DNA of 64,000 nucleotides. Source: Sipunculus nudus. Lineage: Eukaryota > Annelida > Sipuncula > Golfingiida > Sipunculidae. Below, one piece after another: positions 45,481 through 58,110 of this stretch (position 1 is its first letter; the number at the start of each line of letters is the position of its first letter). The notes beneath the pieces are model-generated. The model searched no databases. It was not told the origin of the DNA and was given only the letters and a program-made list of their open reading frames with translations. The translations under genes were made by a program, and so were the position numbers. The stretch lies in assembly GCA_026874595.1 (NCBI GenBank), contig CM049314.1, positions 32,823,229 through 32,887,228 of the forward strand, read 5' to 3'.

Positions 45481-45940
45481 CCTCTGGGTTTAGGTAATTG
45501 CCTCCGCTAGGAGGGTAAACCTTCGTTCCCGTTCGTTTGTTTTGTGCGTGTGTGTTTGTGAATGTGTGTGTACTTGTATGTTTGTTCTTACCTCAAGCAA
45601 TCATCAGCGGAATCTAATTCAAATTTCAGGACATTTCTGGAATGGGCCAAGAAAGAATAGATTGGATTTTGATGTTGATCCAGCATCTTCAGTGGATTCT
45701 GGAGCGTCATCAAGGAATATTCACAAATGTACGGTCACTTATGAATGAACCTATGATTATGGGCCAAAAAATAGGTGAATACACAGAAGTTCCTGCCTCA
45801 TCAGTTTGGCCCAGTCACCTGTTCAGGTCACGCTCGAACGCCCAGCACCTCGGAGTATGTTCAGTGTGTTCGCAGTGTTTATAAAAACTTGCACTCCAAT
45901 GGCGGAGGCACTTGTATCCAAGGGGATGCACATTTCTATT
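45481..45940 (+). repeat. Dispersed repeat, member B
   Basis: Longer member of the family at 20770-21060. It starts with CCTCCGCTAGGAGG and GTTCCCGTTCGTTTGTTTTG and ends with ATGGCGGAGGC. Overlapping 68- and 80-codon frames read through it in two phases, as expected of a repeat, not a gene. Confidence 0.7.
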
Positions 45941-47828
45941 AAGATTAAACATACTTGAAATGTCAAAAAGCCGGTTTAATTCTTCTTAGAATGTAGAGAA
46001 GAAAAGCTCTTACACTTAGCGCTCTTTTTGTTGACACAGGCCCACAAGATGGACATGGAATTTCAAGCGCCTATCAAGGGCTGCTACACTGACAATTGAT
46101 ACGAAATTCTGGGATCTTTTACTTTAGGAAAACTCTTGATGACCATCATCCTTGCTCGGGGGGTCTTTCAGAAGCCACATCGAGTTAAGAATGACGCACT
46201 CAGCAAGTATTCTGCTGGTAATGGACTGTGAGGAGCTAGATTTTACGGACTACAATAGTTTGCTTTCAACGGCCGCGTTCGTTAAAAATGTATGTGATCG
46301 ATGTATTATTTGCCGAACAGTCACTGGAGTGCTGTCTTTACAGCCTCAAAGACTGATTGTTGGAGATGTTAATAAAAAAGCGACTAATGGCATTATGTCA
46401 CCCAGCTAGCCTAACCTTAAGCTTAGTGAAGTCAGTGAAGCCCAAGACATTCTACATGCTCGATTATTAAATGTATCCAACCAGTGTTACTAATGACACG
46501 CAGTTTGTATAAAAACTTTTGCGGACATGTATTTTTCGTGATCTTCATGAAAAGTCATAGAAATACTCTTACCGTCTACCTGACACAGATAGGGAGCTCT
46601 TACCACTAGTTTGGTTACATGTTTATCTACTGTAGTAGAATATTATATAATTTTGATCGTAAGATTACAATTATTCCTCAATATGTTATGTAAAAGAAAA
46701 CGGTTATTCAGTAATTATATGACAAATAAAAACAAATTACCGATAGAGACTCAACATTCTCTTTTAAAAATCGGACTTATGTGTTTCTCGAAAATTTAAG
46801 TTACGTTATAAACTCTCTGACAATAAACACAGGAACTAATTTGTAAAAAGCGCCCATATCCGAAAATGGCTATTATAGTTTAGTTTTGGGTGGAATATCT
46901 TTAGAAATCTATTATATGGCTGTCATAGTTTAATGTGTGTACATTTCAAAAGATGCACCTAGTCCGATATCCATTTAATAGTAGATCATAGTTTTAACAA
47001 TAAAACTATGGAACATGCTTTCTCTGATTAAATGATGATTGAAAATTCGGCATGAGTTTTTCCTGTGACCAAAATTGATTTTCTATAACCTGGACCACGT
47101 GACGTCTCGTGTATCACACGCGCCATTAGCTTACAACGAGGCAGGGCATGACCACGTGACTAGTGAGGTCAGCTGACCAATCTGTCAGGTACCGATTTCC
47201 GTCACAGCTATAAACCGCATTTATAACGATAGATCCATGAATATACTACTGGGAAAAAAATTATTGACTAGGACTCCATCATGGTCAAATTTTTAAGCAG
47301 CCAATCCACATTCCGAAGTTAAAATAACATACCAGGGCGAGGCCCAGGGTTGCAATTGTACGCCTCATCAAACTTACCAAAATCAGATAAGCTGGCGGAA
47401 TAAAGCGCCTTCCGAGTGACTTAATCTCACCAATAGGTATACCTCTAAGTGTGTTCGACCGGAAGTTGAATTACCGTCATGATACTACAAAGGAATTTGA
47501 AAAAAGGCGTTAAATGCCAGTCACATTGTTAACCGCGTGGAAACTTAACATTTATATATTTGCATGCTATACGTAAAGAAAGCTAGGTATGAGTGAATGA
47601 AAAATGCGCAAATAAAATGAAAAACACCTACATTTTTTTTTATTTTTAGTTTAAATTATATTTATAAAAGATGGTCACTGGAGAAAAAACATACCTCGTT
47701 GACATGCCTAATTACATAACAAGAGACCCAGGGGTCTAATGACCCTGTGAATTACTGTGCATGATGGCAGGTGAATGTGAAAATACCATTCATTCCTTTC
47801 CAAGTAGACACTGTCCTATTGCACAAGG
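45941..47828. other. Unique sequence, nothing recognised
   Basis: Contains a perfect hairpin CATAGTTTTA-ACAA-TAAAACTATG at 46987-47010. No gene supported. Confidence 0.5.
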
Positions 47829-48620
47829 TAGGTGGCACCACCTGTCTGGTTTATGAGAAACTTTCCAAGATGGATGAACATGCCAAATTCAGACCAATAC
47901 TCTTGAGATATTAGCAATTTTCACCCAAAGCAAATGTACGAATGGACATCACAGGAAACCAAAAACCAGTCTTGTTTACGAGATGGAGGTGTCAAGGATC
48001 TATGGACATGCACAATTTCAACCCAATACACTGAAAAACCACTGAGACGAACAGATGGTAAATGCAAAGATGGACACTCCGCAAAAAGTATTGTAGGTGG
48101 CGCCACCTGTCAGGTTTACTAGAAAACCTTGCAGGATGGATGGACATGCCAAATTTCAGGCCAATACATTGAACCAGTCCTGAGATATGAGCAATTTTCA
48201 CCCATACAAAATGTACAGATGGATGCCACAGGAAAATGATCGCAGATGGCATCACCAGTCTTGAGTGTCAGTTTGAGAAGTCAAAGATCTATGGACATGC
48301 GCAATTTCAGGCCAATACAGCAAATCACTCTTCAGTAAAAAGGCACTATGTTATTCTATGAAAACAGGAAGGTAGGTAGGGTTTACGAGAAAACTTTCTA
48401 AGATAGATAGACATGCCAAATTTCAGACCAAAACCTTCAACCACTTGTAATGTATGAGCGATTTTCATCCTCAGCAAATGTACCGATGGACGCCATGGGA
48501 AAACGATTACAGATGGCACCACCAGTCTTGAGTACAAGATGGAGGAGTCCAAGATCTATGGATATGCATAATTTCAGCTCAATACATTGAACCACTTCTT
48601 AGATTTGGGCTGTTATCTAA
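47829..48620. repeat. ~265 bp tandem repeat, three units
   Basis: GTTTA(T/C)GAGAAA-type anchors lie at 47849, 48114 and 48381, spaced 265-267 bp. Each unit has two half-units with GA(T/C)ATGC.CAATTTCA. Unit two starts at the perfect palindrome GGTGGCGCCACC (48096-48107), which recurs in the next array. Confidence 0.85.
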
Positions 48621-48764
48621 AAGACACCCAGGTTTGTACTTAACAGAAGGGTCACCCATCATTGTTACCTTAAACTACATAGGTGAGGGAACAATTATGC
48701 CAGGTTTCAGGAAGATCAGCCCAAGAGTCTCAGAGGAGACTCTGTTTTGGTGGATTATAACAAT
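48621..48764. other. Linker between the two arrays
   Basis: Contains a hairpin AGAGTCTC-AGAG-GAGACTCT at 48724-48743. Confidence 0.5.
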
Positions 48765-50330
48765 TAAATACTTTATGACATATTATGGATAAAAGCAGAA
48801 AAGACCATTACACCCTGCTGAAGGTAGCTAACACAGGTAACGCCACCTGCAGGTCAAAATCATTAGGCAGTCACATGATCAATATTCCTGTGAAATTTGA
48901 AACTGAAGGCTGCAGCAGATCCTAAGATATTTGGTAACAGACAATACATCCTGTATGGAAACACATCAAATTGTCAAATTTTGCAATCGTCACAATTTGA
49001 ATTTCCATAGATATGCCATCTGGAAAATGACTTGACTGAATTTACACATAAATTATTCCCCTTCCTCTAAGGAACTGCTGACTATGACATAAAGGCTAAA
49101 ATATTAATACTTTGTGACTTATCTTAGAAGTAGTCGAAAAGACCATTTCGTCCCGCAGAAAGTAGCTAAACACAGGTGACACCACCTTGAGGTCAAAACC
49201 ATTTAGCAGTCACATGATCAATATTCCTGTGAAATTTGAAACTGAAGGCTGCAGCAGATCCTAAGATATTTGGTAACAGACAATACATCCTGTATGGAAA
49301 CACATCAAGTTGTCAAATTTTGCAATTGTCACAATTTGAAGTTCCATAGATATGCCATCTGGAAAATGACTTGACTGAAATTATAGTCAAATTATTCCCC
49401 TTCCTCTAAGGAACTGCTGACCATGATATGAAGGCCAAAATATTATTACTTTATGACTTATCTTGGAAGAAGTGGAAAAGACCGTTTCATCCCGCAGAAA
49501 GTAGGTCAACACAGGTAGTGCCACCTGGAGGTCAAAATCATTTAGCAGTCACATGATCAATATTCCTGTGAAATTTGAAACTAAAGGCTGCAGCAGATCC
49601 TAAGATAATTGGTAACAGACAATACATCCTGTATGGAAACACATCAAGTTGTCAAATTTTGCAATCGTCACAATTTGAAGTACCATAGATATGCCATCTT
49701 GAAATTGACTTGACTGAATTTATACTCAAATTATTCCCCTTCTTCTAAGGAACTGCTGACTGTGACATAAAGGCAAAAATATTAATACTTTGTGACTTAT
49801 CTTAGAAGAAGTGAAAAAGACCATTTCGTCCCGCAGAAAGTAGCTAAACACAGATGGCGCCACCTAGAGGTCAAAGTCATTTAGCAGTCACATGATCAAT
49901 ATTTCTGTGAAATTTGAAACTGAAGGCTGCAGAAATTTCTAAAATATTTGGTAACAGACAATACATCCTGTATGGAAACACATCAAGTTGTAAAATTTTG
50001 CGGTCGACACAATCTGAAGTTCCGTAGAGACGCCATCTTGAAAATGACTTGACTGAATTTACACACAAATTATTCCCCTTCTTCTAAGGAACTGTTGACT
50101 ATGCTATGAAGGCAAAAATATTAATACTTTATGACTTATCTTGGAAGAAGTGGAAAACACCATTTCGTCCCGCAGAATGTAGGTCAACATAGGTGGCGCC
50201 ACCAAAAGCTTATTTTTGCACGTCCATCCCATGATCAGTAATTCTGCAAAGTTTCATGAAGGAAGCTGCTGTGGCTGTTGAGATATTTGGTAACAGACGG
50301 TGGACAGTCGACAGTGGACAGTGGACGGCG
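48765..50330. repeat. 339 bp tandem repeat, four full units plus ends
   Basis: CACAGG-type anchors lie at 48832, 49171, 49510, 49849 and 50188, exactly 339 bp apart each time. Partial units flank the array. Sequence differences between units are scattered substitutions without net length change. Each unit starts with a (G/A)CGCCACCT..AGGTCAAA box followed by CAGTCACATGATCAATATT. Although 339 is 113 codons, no frame stays open. Confidence 0.92.
49515..49530 (-). promoter_or_regulatory. CTCF-like site in 339 bp unit
   Basis: The minus strand contains CCTCCAGGTGGCAC, 13 of 14 core positions. Unit four (about 49857-49870, CCTCTAGGTGGCGC) matches equally. Units one and two are weaker. Confidence 0.3.
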
Positions 50331-50370
50331 GACGCTGCGCCATGGCAAAAGTTCACAGAGTGAACTAAAA
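50298..50370. repeat. GGACAGT-rich tail and terminal-type hairpin
   Basis: A GTGGACAGTCGACAGTGGAC-type simple repeat is followed by GCGCCATGGC and the hairpin GTTCAC-AGA-GTGAAC (50351-50365), then TAAAAA. The hairpin next to CTAA is compatible with a Helitron- or Helentron-type 3' end (CTRR), but this is not established. Confidence 0.5.
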
Positions 50371-51049
50371 ATATGGACCCGGCCAAAACAGGGTTTATTC
50401 TGGAACCGATTGGAATAATATTTTGAAGGCAACAAAAACAAAAACAAAATCAAGCAGAGTCCTTTTCTTGATTTACATAGCGTCTCGAGGATTTCTGGTA
50501 GGGATGGTTTAAGTTTGACTATGACACCACATATTTATGGTTTCTCATATTTAGGTACGTGTTCATCGTGAGACCTACATAAATTTTAAAAGAGCAAAAT
50601 ATCTTTATATATTTAGCCGTGATCAATGTAGAACATTTAGGTAGCACAACTGGCAAAAACTCATATATCTAAAGCAAATCTAAAAGATGTTATAATTTAT
50701 AATACACCCAATTAAATGTACATTATTTTAACGTGGTAACATGATCTTTCTGGCGGTATACAGTTTTTTTTAACTTTTCGTTCAATTCATGAATAACATT
50801 GTAAATTAAAAAAAAAATCAAAGTGTTAACTGTAATAAGCACCCAGTGGCAGTGAGCCATCTTTTTTTTGGACAAATATCAAACCACATTTAGCGTGGCA
50901 ATATCTATTTATATATTTGTTTCAATACAAAATTTAGAATTTCAGTCTTAAGGTAGACAGAGACATTACAGAGGAAAACAACACGAAAATACTTGTCAGT
51001 CATACTGAGGTTATGATAAATGTTCTTTGCACTAGAATTTCTCAATTAA
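50371..51049. other. AT-rich unique sequence, nothing recognised
   Basis: No supported feature. Confidence 0.5.
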
Positions 51050-51482
51050 CCACCAGATACATACCTTTTAGTTCGCGAGGGTTTCAAATTCGCGATATTG
51101 GCGAAAATTAAATTATCGCGAAAATAAATCTTTCGTGGACAAGTCGAGACCGCATGTCGAAGGTAGGTCCAAAGGTAAAAAGCTTGATACCATAAAAGCC
51201 TTGACTTAATCCTGTATGTCATCCGCCAATCAAAGATTGTTTTCATAGACAATCTTTTGAATCATCTGCCGATAATGTACAAACATTTCTGCTCATTCAA
51301 TGCTTACTTGGGTCCCCGCCTAATTATTACAGTTCCCATATTGTAGTATAGTTCATTAATATAATAATGGATATATGTACACTATTGTCTTGTGAGATCG
51401 TAAAAATTGAACCCTCGCGGAACAAAGAAAACGTGAAAATCGAGAAATTATAACCTCGCGAATAGGGAGCCAACCGCTGTAT
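51050..51482. mobile_element. Candidate MITE with inverted TTCGCGAGG ends (~430 bp)
   Basis: TTCGCGAGGGTTTCAAATTC near the left end is mirrored by GAACCCTCGCGGA and ACCTCGCGAATAGGG near the right end. Sub-terminal inverted motifs include ATCGCGAAAAT and ATCGAGAAATT. The exact ends and target duplication are unclear. Confidence 0.45.
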
Positions 51483-52614
51483 TTGAATCGTGAAACAAAC
51501 CTTGACTCATGTTCTGTTCGTCATTGCGCAAACCTGGTATCACATAAGGGTTTCTGAACAAATATTTTAAATTGCATTAACAATAATGTAGCTAATTTCA
51601 ACATGTTTTGAATTATAAGGAAAAAATATTTTTCAATTATATATATTGATCCGTTTACAATAAATTACATACAAAAGCTGTAGTGCTTCAATAAATACTG
51701 CAACTGGAATGAAATCTAATTGTTTATTACTAATGCAAGTCTCTGGGGGTAACAAAAGGCGTTTAGTACCTTCACAAAGTCTTCATATTTTGTCCGTTTA
51801 TAGATTGTACCGTATAGAGACTAACAATTAATTTTATTTTAATTTTCACAATTTTACAATCAGCATTTAGGAGTTATTTTTAATTTCTTATTGCCATAAT
51901 TAAAGAATAAAGAGTGTAAATTGGAAAATGCGGATCATCTAATCATATATCACTGATTTCTTGGATTGATTTATCAGTTAATTGCAGCAGATTTTCAATT
52001 GTTGCATGCTTACGCATTTTGAAAATAACTTGCAGTTATCTGATGGTTTGAGTCTAGCAAAATAAACAATTAAGATTAAATAGTCAAAACCACGCCGTCA
52101 CCGTGTAAATATTGTGGGAAAAGAACGACCATAAAGAATATGATCGACAACTAAGTACTCTGATTACAGGGAGACTGTAGACTCTAGTTTCCATACATGG
52201 GTATATACAATTTGATTTACTAAGTGTTCTATGAACTTAAACAAATTGTGTCATTACCAGTTAAAAACTTGCACTTGAAACACTTGCACTTGGGAGAATT
52301 GTACCAATTGATCAATCGACTGATGTCACAGTGGTTTCCTATTTTATAATGTAAACATACCGAAGATTAATGTCTTGTCTAACTTAAAGTTCTCTTGAAC
52401 GATAATATAAGATTTAGCGGTCGTCGTGGCTTCCCTGTTGGTACTTCTCCGCTTTTTGAACATATTTAATAACAGTCATCAAGCTTAAAAGGTAACGTAG
52501 TACTTACTTTCCACTCAGCATCTCGTGTTGCTATGATTACAATAAGAGGACCATTTTTTTCCATGAAGCACTCTTCACTACTGCCATTCAAAGTATAATG
52601 ACGTCATCTTGACG

Positions 52615-52616
<2 letters not shown>
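51483..52616. other. AT-rich unique sequence, nothing recognised
   Basis: No supported feature. Confidence 0.5.

Positions 52617-52672
<56 letters not shown>
52617..52672. repeat. (AT)28 microsatellite
   Basis: Pure AT run. Confidence 0.95.
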
Positions 52673-52674
<2 letters not shown>

Positions 52675-54520
52675 AGCTGAAGTTTTCTCCCATTAACAAG
52701 AGACTTGTCCATGGATTCTGGTTGTATTCTGGTCAACTCTTTAGGCGCCACAAAGGCAGACCGTTGTCTATTATGACCGGCTGCTTTCTCCAAGTGATGA
52801 GTCGATAGTTTCACACTTGTATGATCAAGCCCGCTGCCATGCGTGCAAAGACTCAGTTTATCATTGGTCCGGGTCCATATAAATACGGCTAATAGCGAAG
52901 CAAGTCATGTTAAGGCCAAGATGCTCTGACCCGGGCTTGGCACTTAACTGCTAATCCCTATTTGTACATTTGTACAGAAAAAAATAAGCCGTTTTCATTC
53001 TTGGTTTGCACAGTTTAAAAATTAAAAGTTGTTGTTCTAGTCAACCTAAGTTATGACTGTGTGATACTGGAATTCTATAGATCATTCATGTCAAAGGATG
53101 CACCATATATTTGGCTCTTGCGCGAGTTTGAGACTCCTGTTTTTTCTGTATTAATTATAAATAATTTGTCATATTTTCATTCACAATTCACATATAGAGT
53201 TAAAATCAAATAGATATTATCGACGAAAATATTAGTATCGACTTAAGTTTAGAAATTATTATAAGGAAAAAGCACACGTTTCTCACATTTAGAAAATTCA
53301 TACCTAGGCCGTGTGTGTACACGCTTAATAACAAGTTCTTGCAGTTCTCAAATTTCTTGGAACAAACCCTGCTCTGGCGGTGAACGCCAGATGGGGGTCA
53401 TAATATGAGTTTCTGTTTCACCTCATATAATAAGACATGACTTAATCAGTTGGTTTAGCAGATGCATTTCAAGTTAGATTCATATGGAGTTTTGTTCTGC
53501 ATAATCCAAACAGATGATTACATTTGGTAACACATGATAAATTGCTCCTAATGACTTCCTTGCCAGAAAAAGACAGTTCAAGGTATCAGTAGTTATAGCC
53601 TTTGCCTCTATTAGAACACATCAGGATGGCAGACTCGCTCCTTACAAATTGGTTCAGTTAACAGAGTAGATAGTTTATCCATCGTGGAACGCCCATTGAC
53701 TGTATTTTACTTAAGTGTATAAAACATATTAACTATTGTCAAACAGGAAATAAAAATTTTATGGATGACATTCGCACTGACTTTTTTCCATTATATAAGC
53801 AACCGTAAAAAATTTCTTTCATCTTTTTCATGGGCACACTCCGACTATCCGCCTCACAAGCGTACGGCAGCTGGTTAGGGTTTGCAGCTGTCACCATCGA
53901 ACTTGCCACGATGCACTTTATTCGGAGATGGCGTAGGTACAAATTAAGTTACCAGGGTAATGTAGCCCGTCCAGGTACGTTTCAAGCAAATTACATAAAC
54001 TTGGGTGTTTTTGTGATAAAGACTTCATGATATATACAATATCTTCTTCAAGCTATTTACTAGGATACATGTGAAATGTAAACAGAAGGTGTTTCTTGTA
54101 ATTGACAAATTGTGATTTCAAAGTTTGACAATTGAGACAAGTAGTCCCGGCCGTAATAGGAAGACATTAGTTTTGAGTAGAAAAGACCTCACGAGTGAGG
54201 TGTGTAAGATGGGTGCTGTGCAACCGTTACGATTCCGCTTATAACACTATCCCGCTTTGTAATTTCACCACAATACGTTTTGGCTTGGGTCCATTTTTGT
54301 TACCACTTTTTTTCCAACTATGAATATTATTTTGATTTTGTCTGAATATTTAGCACTCCCGAAACAAATCTGCATATGTCCATTCTTTGCGATTAAAACA
54401 CTGACACTCAACACGCATCCATACACACACTAATGCATCATTAAGAAATGCTTGATGTATTGAAATGAATACAAAAGAAGGTATACAAAAAAATAGCTCT
54501 GTTCTTTTCATTATCCTAAA
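52673..54520. other. Unique sequence, nothing recognised
   Basis: A short CTGGCG-GTGAA-CGCCAG hairpin lies near 53375. No gene supported. Confidence 0.5.
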
Positions 54521-54870
54521 ATGGTCGTTCAGATTCGTGATTGGTCAGAATCTCCATCACGTGACTAACAAACTGTCACCAGCTTTGAGTCAGTTGTTGT
54601 ACCCAATAACCCCGCACTGTTGTATAAGCTTAATCCTGTTCATCCAAGAAGACAATTACACAGCGACAATTTGGTCATCGGAATGTCATTTATCTCTGTC
54701 CGGTTCAGGATCCTGGAATGGTTTTAATTACCGGCCAACCTTGGCGTCCTGCTGGGTGTAAGTGGCTCGGACATTATGCAAGGTACAATCATTAATAATA
54801 ATAATAGCTAGTATTGTACCGATTCATGGATTACAGCGATGAGGGGTTGTTCCCTTTCATAATCGATTCA
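54521..54870 (+). repeat. Old tandem duplication, copy 1 left part
   Basis: Aligns, much diverged, with about 56960-57200: GGTCAG.ATC..CATCACGT, GTTGTACC..TAACCC, CTGTT.TGTAAGC, CCTGTT.ATCCA, GTCATCGGAAT and TTCCCTTTC occur in the same order. About 120 bp bounded by GGTACAAT/ATTGTACC sits only in this copy. Confidence 0.6.
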
Positions 54871-55159
54871 ATTGGTAGCATCTATATATAGTCGATTATA
54901 AATGAAACTGTATGCACCAGCAATGACCTCATATTAACCATAAATAAAGATTCCATTCTACTAGAGATATAGATGAAAGGCGGGGCACAGAGTAGCAAAC
55001 AGCCTAAAAACTCAGTTGTGTTCGGCGGACAAGGGTGAAAACCCCATTGTTTCCTCCACCTCTGAGTTTCCTGCCAATACGCGTTCTGATGGAGTAATTA
55101 CTAGTGGTAGGACTTTGTTGAAACATCAAGTTCGATGACTGAATGAAAAGACGACCCAC

Positions 55160-55580
55160 GATCGATTATTAATCGATTATTTTATGTACCTTCCATATTT
55201 CCCTGAATGTCAGTTTTCAGATAAAGATTCGATTAAATCATGTTATCTAAAGGTTGTTGACACTTGTGCATGGCTCTATATCAACGTTGTTCGCGATCTT
55301 TTTTTCAAGATAATATAACGTCTTCGAAAGTGAATATATAACCGTCTGTGATTTATATATACAAAGAAGCAACTTATTTTTTTATAAAAGACAACCACCA
55401 ACCCTCGATGTAATCAACTGATCAGCACAGCCCTGGTAGTTAACATACAGACAAGTACATACCTCACGAAGCGTTACGATTCCTATTATAAATTATTTAT
55501 CCTGTCCTATTGTCTTTATGTGGACATCCTCATTCACGGAAATATATAAGCTATGTAAAATAATCGATTAATAATCGATC
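55160..55580. mobile_element. Element with 25 bp perfect terminal inverted repeats (421 bp)
   Basis: The 25 bp at 55160-55184 (starting GATCGATTATTAATCGATT) is the exact reverse complement of 55556-55580. Each end is itself nearly palindromic around two ATCGAT cores. There is no clear target duplication and no coding content. Confidence 0.65.
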
Positions 55581-55822
55581 ATTATTATTTTTCTCGTTCA
55601 ATCAACAAACGTAATTTTACAACTAATTCCCACAATTTGTAAAAGATCAACAAAGCCTCTTTCTGAAGTACGCAAATTTAATTCTAGATCTATACTAAGG
55701 TTTTAAATTATACAATTTGAAATCCCGAATTATGTTGTCCATGCCGTCAGTTCCAACATAACACTTTTTTTTCTTTTAACTGTAATATTACATTCAACTT
55801 TTTAATAGACAAGGCCCCAGTG

Positions 55823-55825
<3 letters not shown>

Positions 55826-55866
<41 letters not shown>
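55826..55866. repeat. (GA)n microsatellite
   Basis: Pure GA run. Confidence 0.95.
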
Positions 55867-55868
<2 letters not shown>

Positions 55869-55984
55869 CATAACAGAATGATCGCAAGGTACTGACAATA
55901 ATTTTAAACCAACTCCTTCAATCATTCAATCATTCATATATTCATACAAAGTCAAAAGTCGGAGTGAGCTTTCGATATTTCACA

Positions 55985-56190
55985 CCTCCCACTCTGAAAA
56001 CACCAACATCGCGTGATTTCCCCTGGGTCAACGTGGGCGTTTGTTGTTTTTGTTTTTTTGAGGAATTCTCAGCAAGCTGCTGTTCCCTGGAACAGAAACA
56101 CGAATACGGAATGTCAAGTATCTCTCTGGAGAACTCTCTGGTTCAAACACCCAGTTCAAAGCACGACTTCGATACTCAAACATTAGCATA
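55985..56190 (+). repeat. Old tandem duplication, copy 1 right part
   Basis: Aligns with 58605-58790: CGTGATTTCC.CTGG.TCA, CAGC..GCTGTT.CC.TG and CGGAATGT share order. Short 75-codon frame here is not preserved in the partner. Confidence 0.5.
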
Positions 56191-56954
56191 AAACCGTCGA
56201 CAAGTTCCGGTTTGTTTATTTTGAAAACAAAAGGACTCGCACACTTTTATTCGAAACGTGATAGGCCAAGAGACTCATTACATCAGTCATATATGAAAGC
56301 TAGATGTAACTGTCGCTTCAGACAATTTAATTGTTTTATCTACAGGTATCTTTTGGATTATTGGAAACCTTATGCATATAAAAGCCTGAAATCCAGAACA
56401 CTGATTCATGGATGGTTTTCTCACAAAGGTTTGCAATTCCGGACAAGCAATTGCATGCAATATTGTACCAGCCAACAATTTTGAAACACTTTCTTGAAGA
56501 TTGGTAAGACCTGGACTAACCTGCCTTTTGGGAATTTCACATTTCTTTTGGAAGGAGCGAAGATGTTCATGGTTATAAGAATATAACATTAATACGAAGC
56601 TTAAACTTACAATCCAAAACGATTCGTTTAATTTGTTCTTGAAACAGATTGACCGTCCGATCAGCCAAGATTTTCTCAAAAAACGTCTCTTAATCTTTAT
56701 CTATATATATATAATATGGTTTATGGCAAAAATAGCCCGCTATGTACCCATAGCTGAACTAAATGGGGCAAGTAAAGTAAATATCCAGAAAGTTTAACAT
56801 TTAAACATGAGAAAAGTATAAAGGCAACCTTGGATGCAAATCACATAGACCTGTAAAAAATGTATTAATACCGTTCAATCATATCAATTAAACAAATCCC
56901 GTGGTTCTGGATCTTCAAATTCAATAGGCCATGAGGCAAAATAACTCACGCTCG
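56191..56954. other. Unique sequence, nothing recognised
   Basis: Overlapping plus and minus frames (90 and 130 codons) without domains. Confidence 0.5.
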
Positions 56955-57200
56955 CACACAGAAACACATGCCGTCATGGTCAGGATCCTCATCACGTCGC
57001 TACCACGGAATCATCAACCGTTGTACCAAGTAACCCGGAACTGTTATGTAAGCCTAGGTTTATCCTGTTAATCCAGGATGATTACATGGTAACGCTTAAG
57101 TCATCGGAATCCGAATGCCATTATTTCCCTCTGTTTAGGATCTCTGGAGGGATTTGGTTACGAGCTAACCTAGGGACATTATTCCCTTTCGCAATGTGGG
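56955..57200 (+). repeat. Old tandem duplication, copy 2 left part
   Basis: Partner of 54521-54870, about 2.4 kb downstream in the same orientation. Confidence 0.6.
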
Positions 57201-57284
57201 GGAACGAAGACTTCGAGACACCCCATTCCCACCCCCGTGACACACAACGGGGTATACCATATTTAACTCACAGACCCTTCTGAA

Positions 57285-57394
57285 TATAGTAAAATAATAA
57301 TAATAACAATAAGGAGAAGAAGAAGAAGAGGATGTAGAAGAAGAAGGTTATCGGTGGTGGATGCAGTCCCCTGTCCAGAGGAGGGGGGGGGGGG
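57285..57394. repeat. (AAT)n, (AAG)n and G12 tracts
   Basis: Trinucleotide runs at about 57291-57350 and a G tract ending at 57394. Confidence 0.85.
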
Positions 57395-57768
57395 AGTATT
57401 TTCAAATAAGCGCTACTGGCAAGAGCATGTGTCAGCCGAGGGGAGTGGGTGTGGTTTGGTACCACGATGTCGTAAAAACTGATGAATCATGTCATTTTTT
57501 TGACATTTCTGACTGCAATTCAAAGATATTTGAGAAAAATTGCAACACAGTGACACATTTTGTTAATAACATGTTTTTTTAAGGATTGCAGTTCTATCTA
57601 AGCCGTCGTCCGTTTAATGTATGTGGCCCGGAAACTTAAAAAGATATCACCAAGGATGGACGTGGTGAATTTTCATCAGAAGGCTTTAACCTGCGACTTC
57701 AATTAATCTTCAAGGGTCATGGTGATGCCTCGCAGGCAGGGTAATCAATGTTCGGAAAAAAATTAATA
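57395..57768. other. Unique sequence, nothing recognised
   Basis: A 73-codon frame over 57361-57582 begins inside the simple repeats. Confidence 0.5.
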
Positions 57769-58110
57769 ACACACACACACACACACACATACACCTATAT
57801 ATATACTTTTACTTGTATGTGTGACACATTTATATATATAACAATTAAGTAAAAGGTTAAAAAAACAGGGATTGTGTTTACACCTTAGGTTAATACTTTA
57901 ACAGATTTGATATCTCATATTTAATGTATGTAAACTGAGAAATGGAAGCAAAGTCTATAATTCTAATAACAAATATATTCAATTTTCAATATATAAAAAT
58001 TGTTTCTCTGAATATCAGGAGTGGGGAGGGGGTAGGGATGATTACATTGACCATCCCCTTTTGATGAAAAGCGGATGGTCCGTCCCCCAATGCATCGATG
58101 CCCTGGCTTT
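57769..58110. mobile_element. Member of the GACACATTT / TTGAC(CA) element family
   Basis: (AC)n and TATATA are followed by GTGTGACACATTT, AGGTTAATACTT, AAAGTCTATAATT, GATTACATTGACCATCCCC and the end ATCGATGCCCTGG, matching 39020-39315 in order. Confidence 0.6.

Noticed and set aside
46152-46409. 85-codon plus frame
   Set aside because: No recognisable motif or partner exon.
56287-56679. 130-codon minus frame
   Set aside because: No domain, signal or neighbouring exon; overlaps an opposite 90-codon frame; composition is like the surrounding non-coding DNA.
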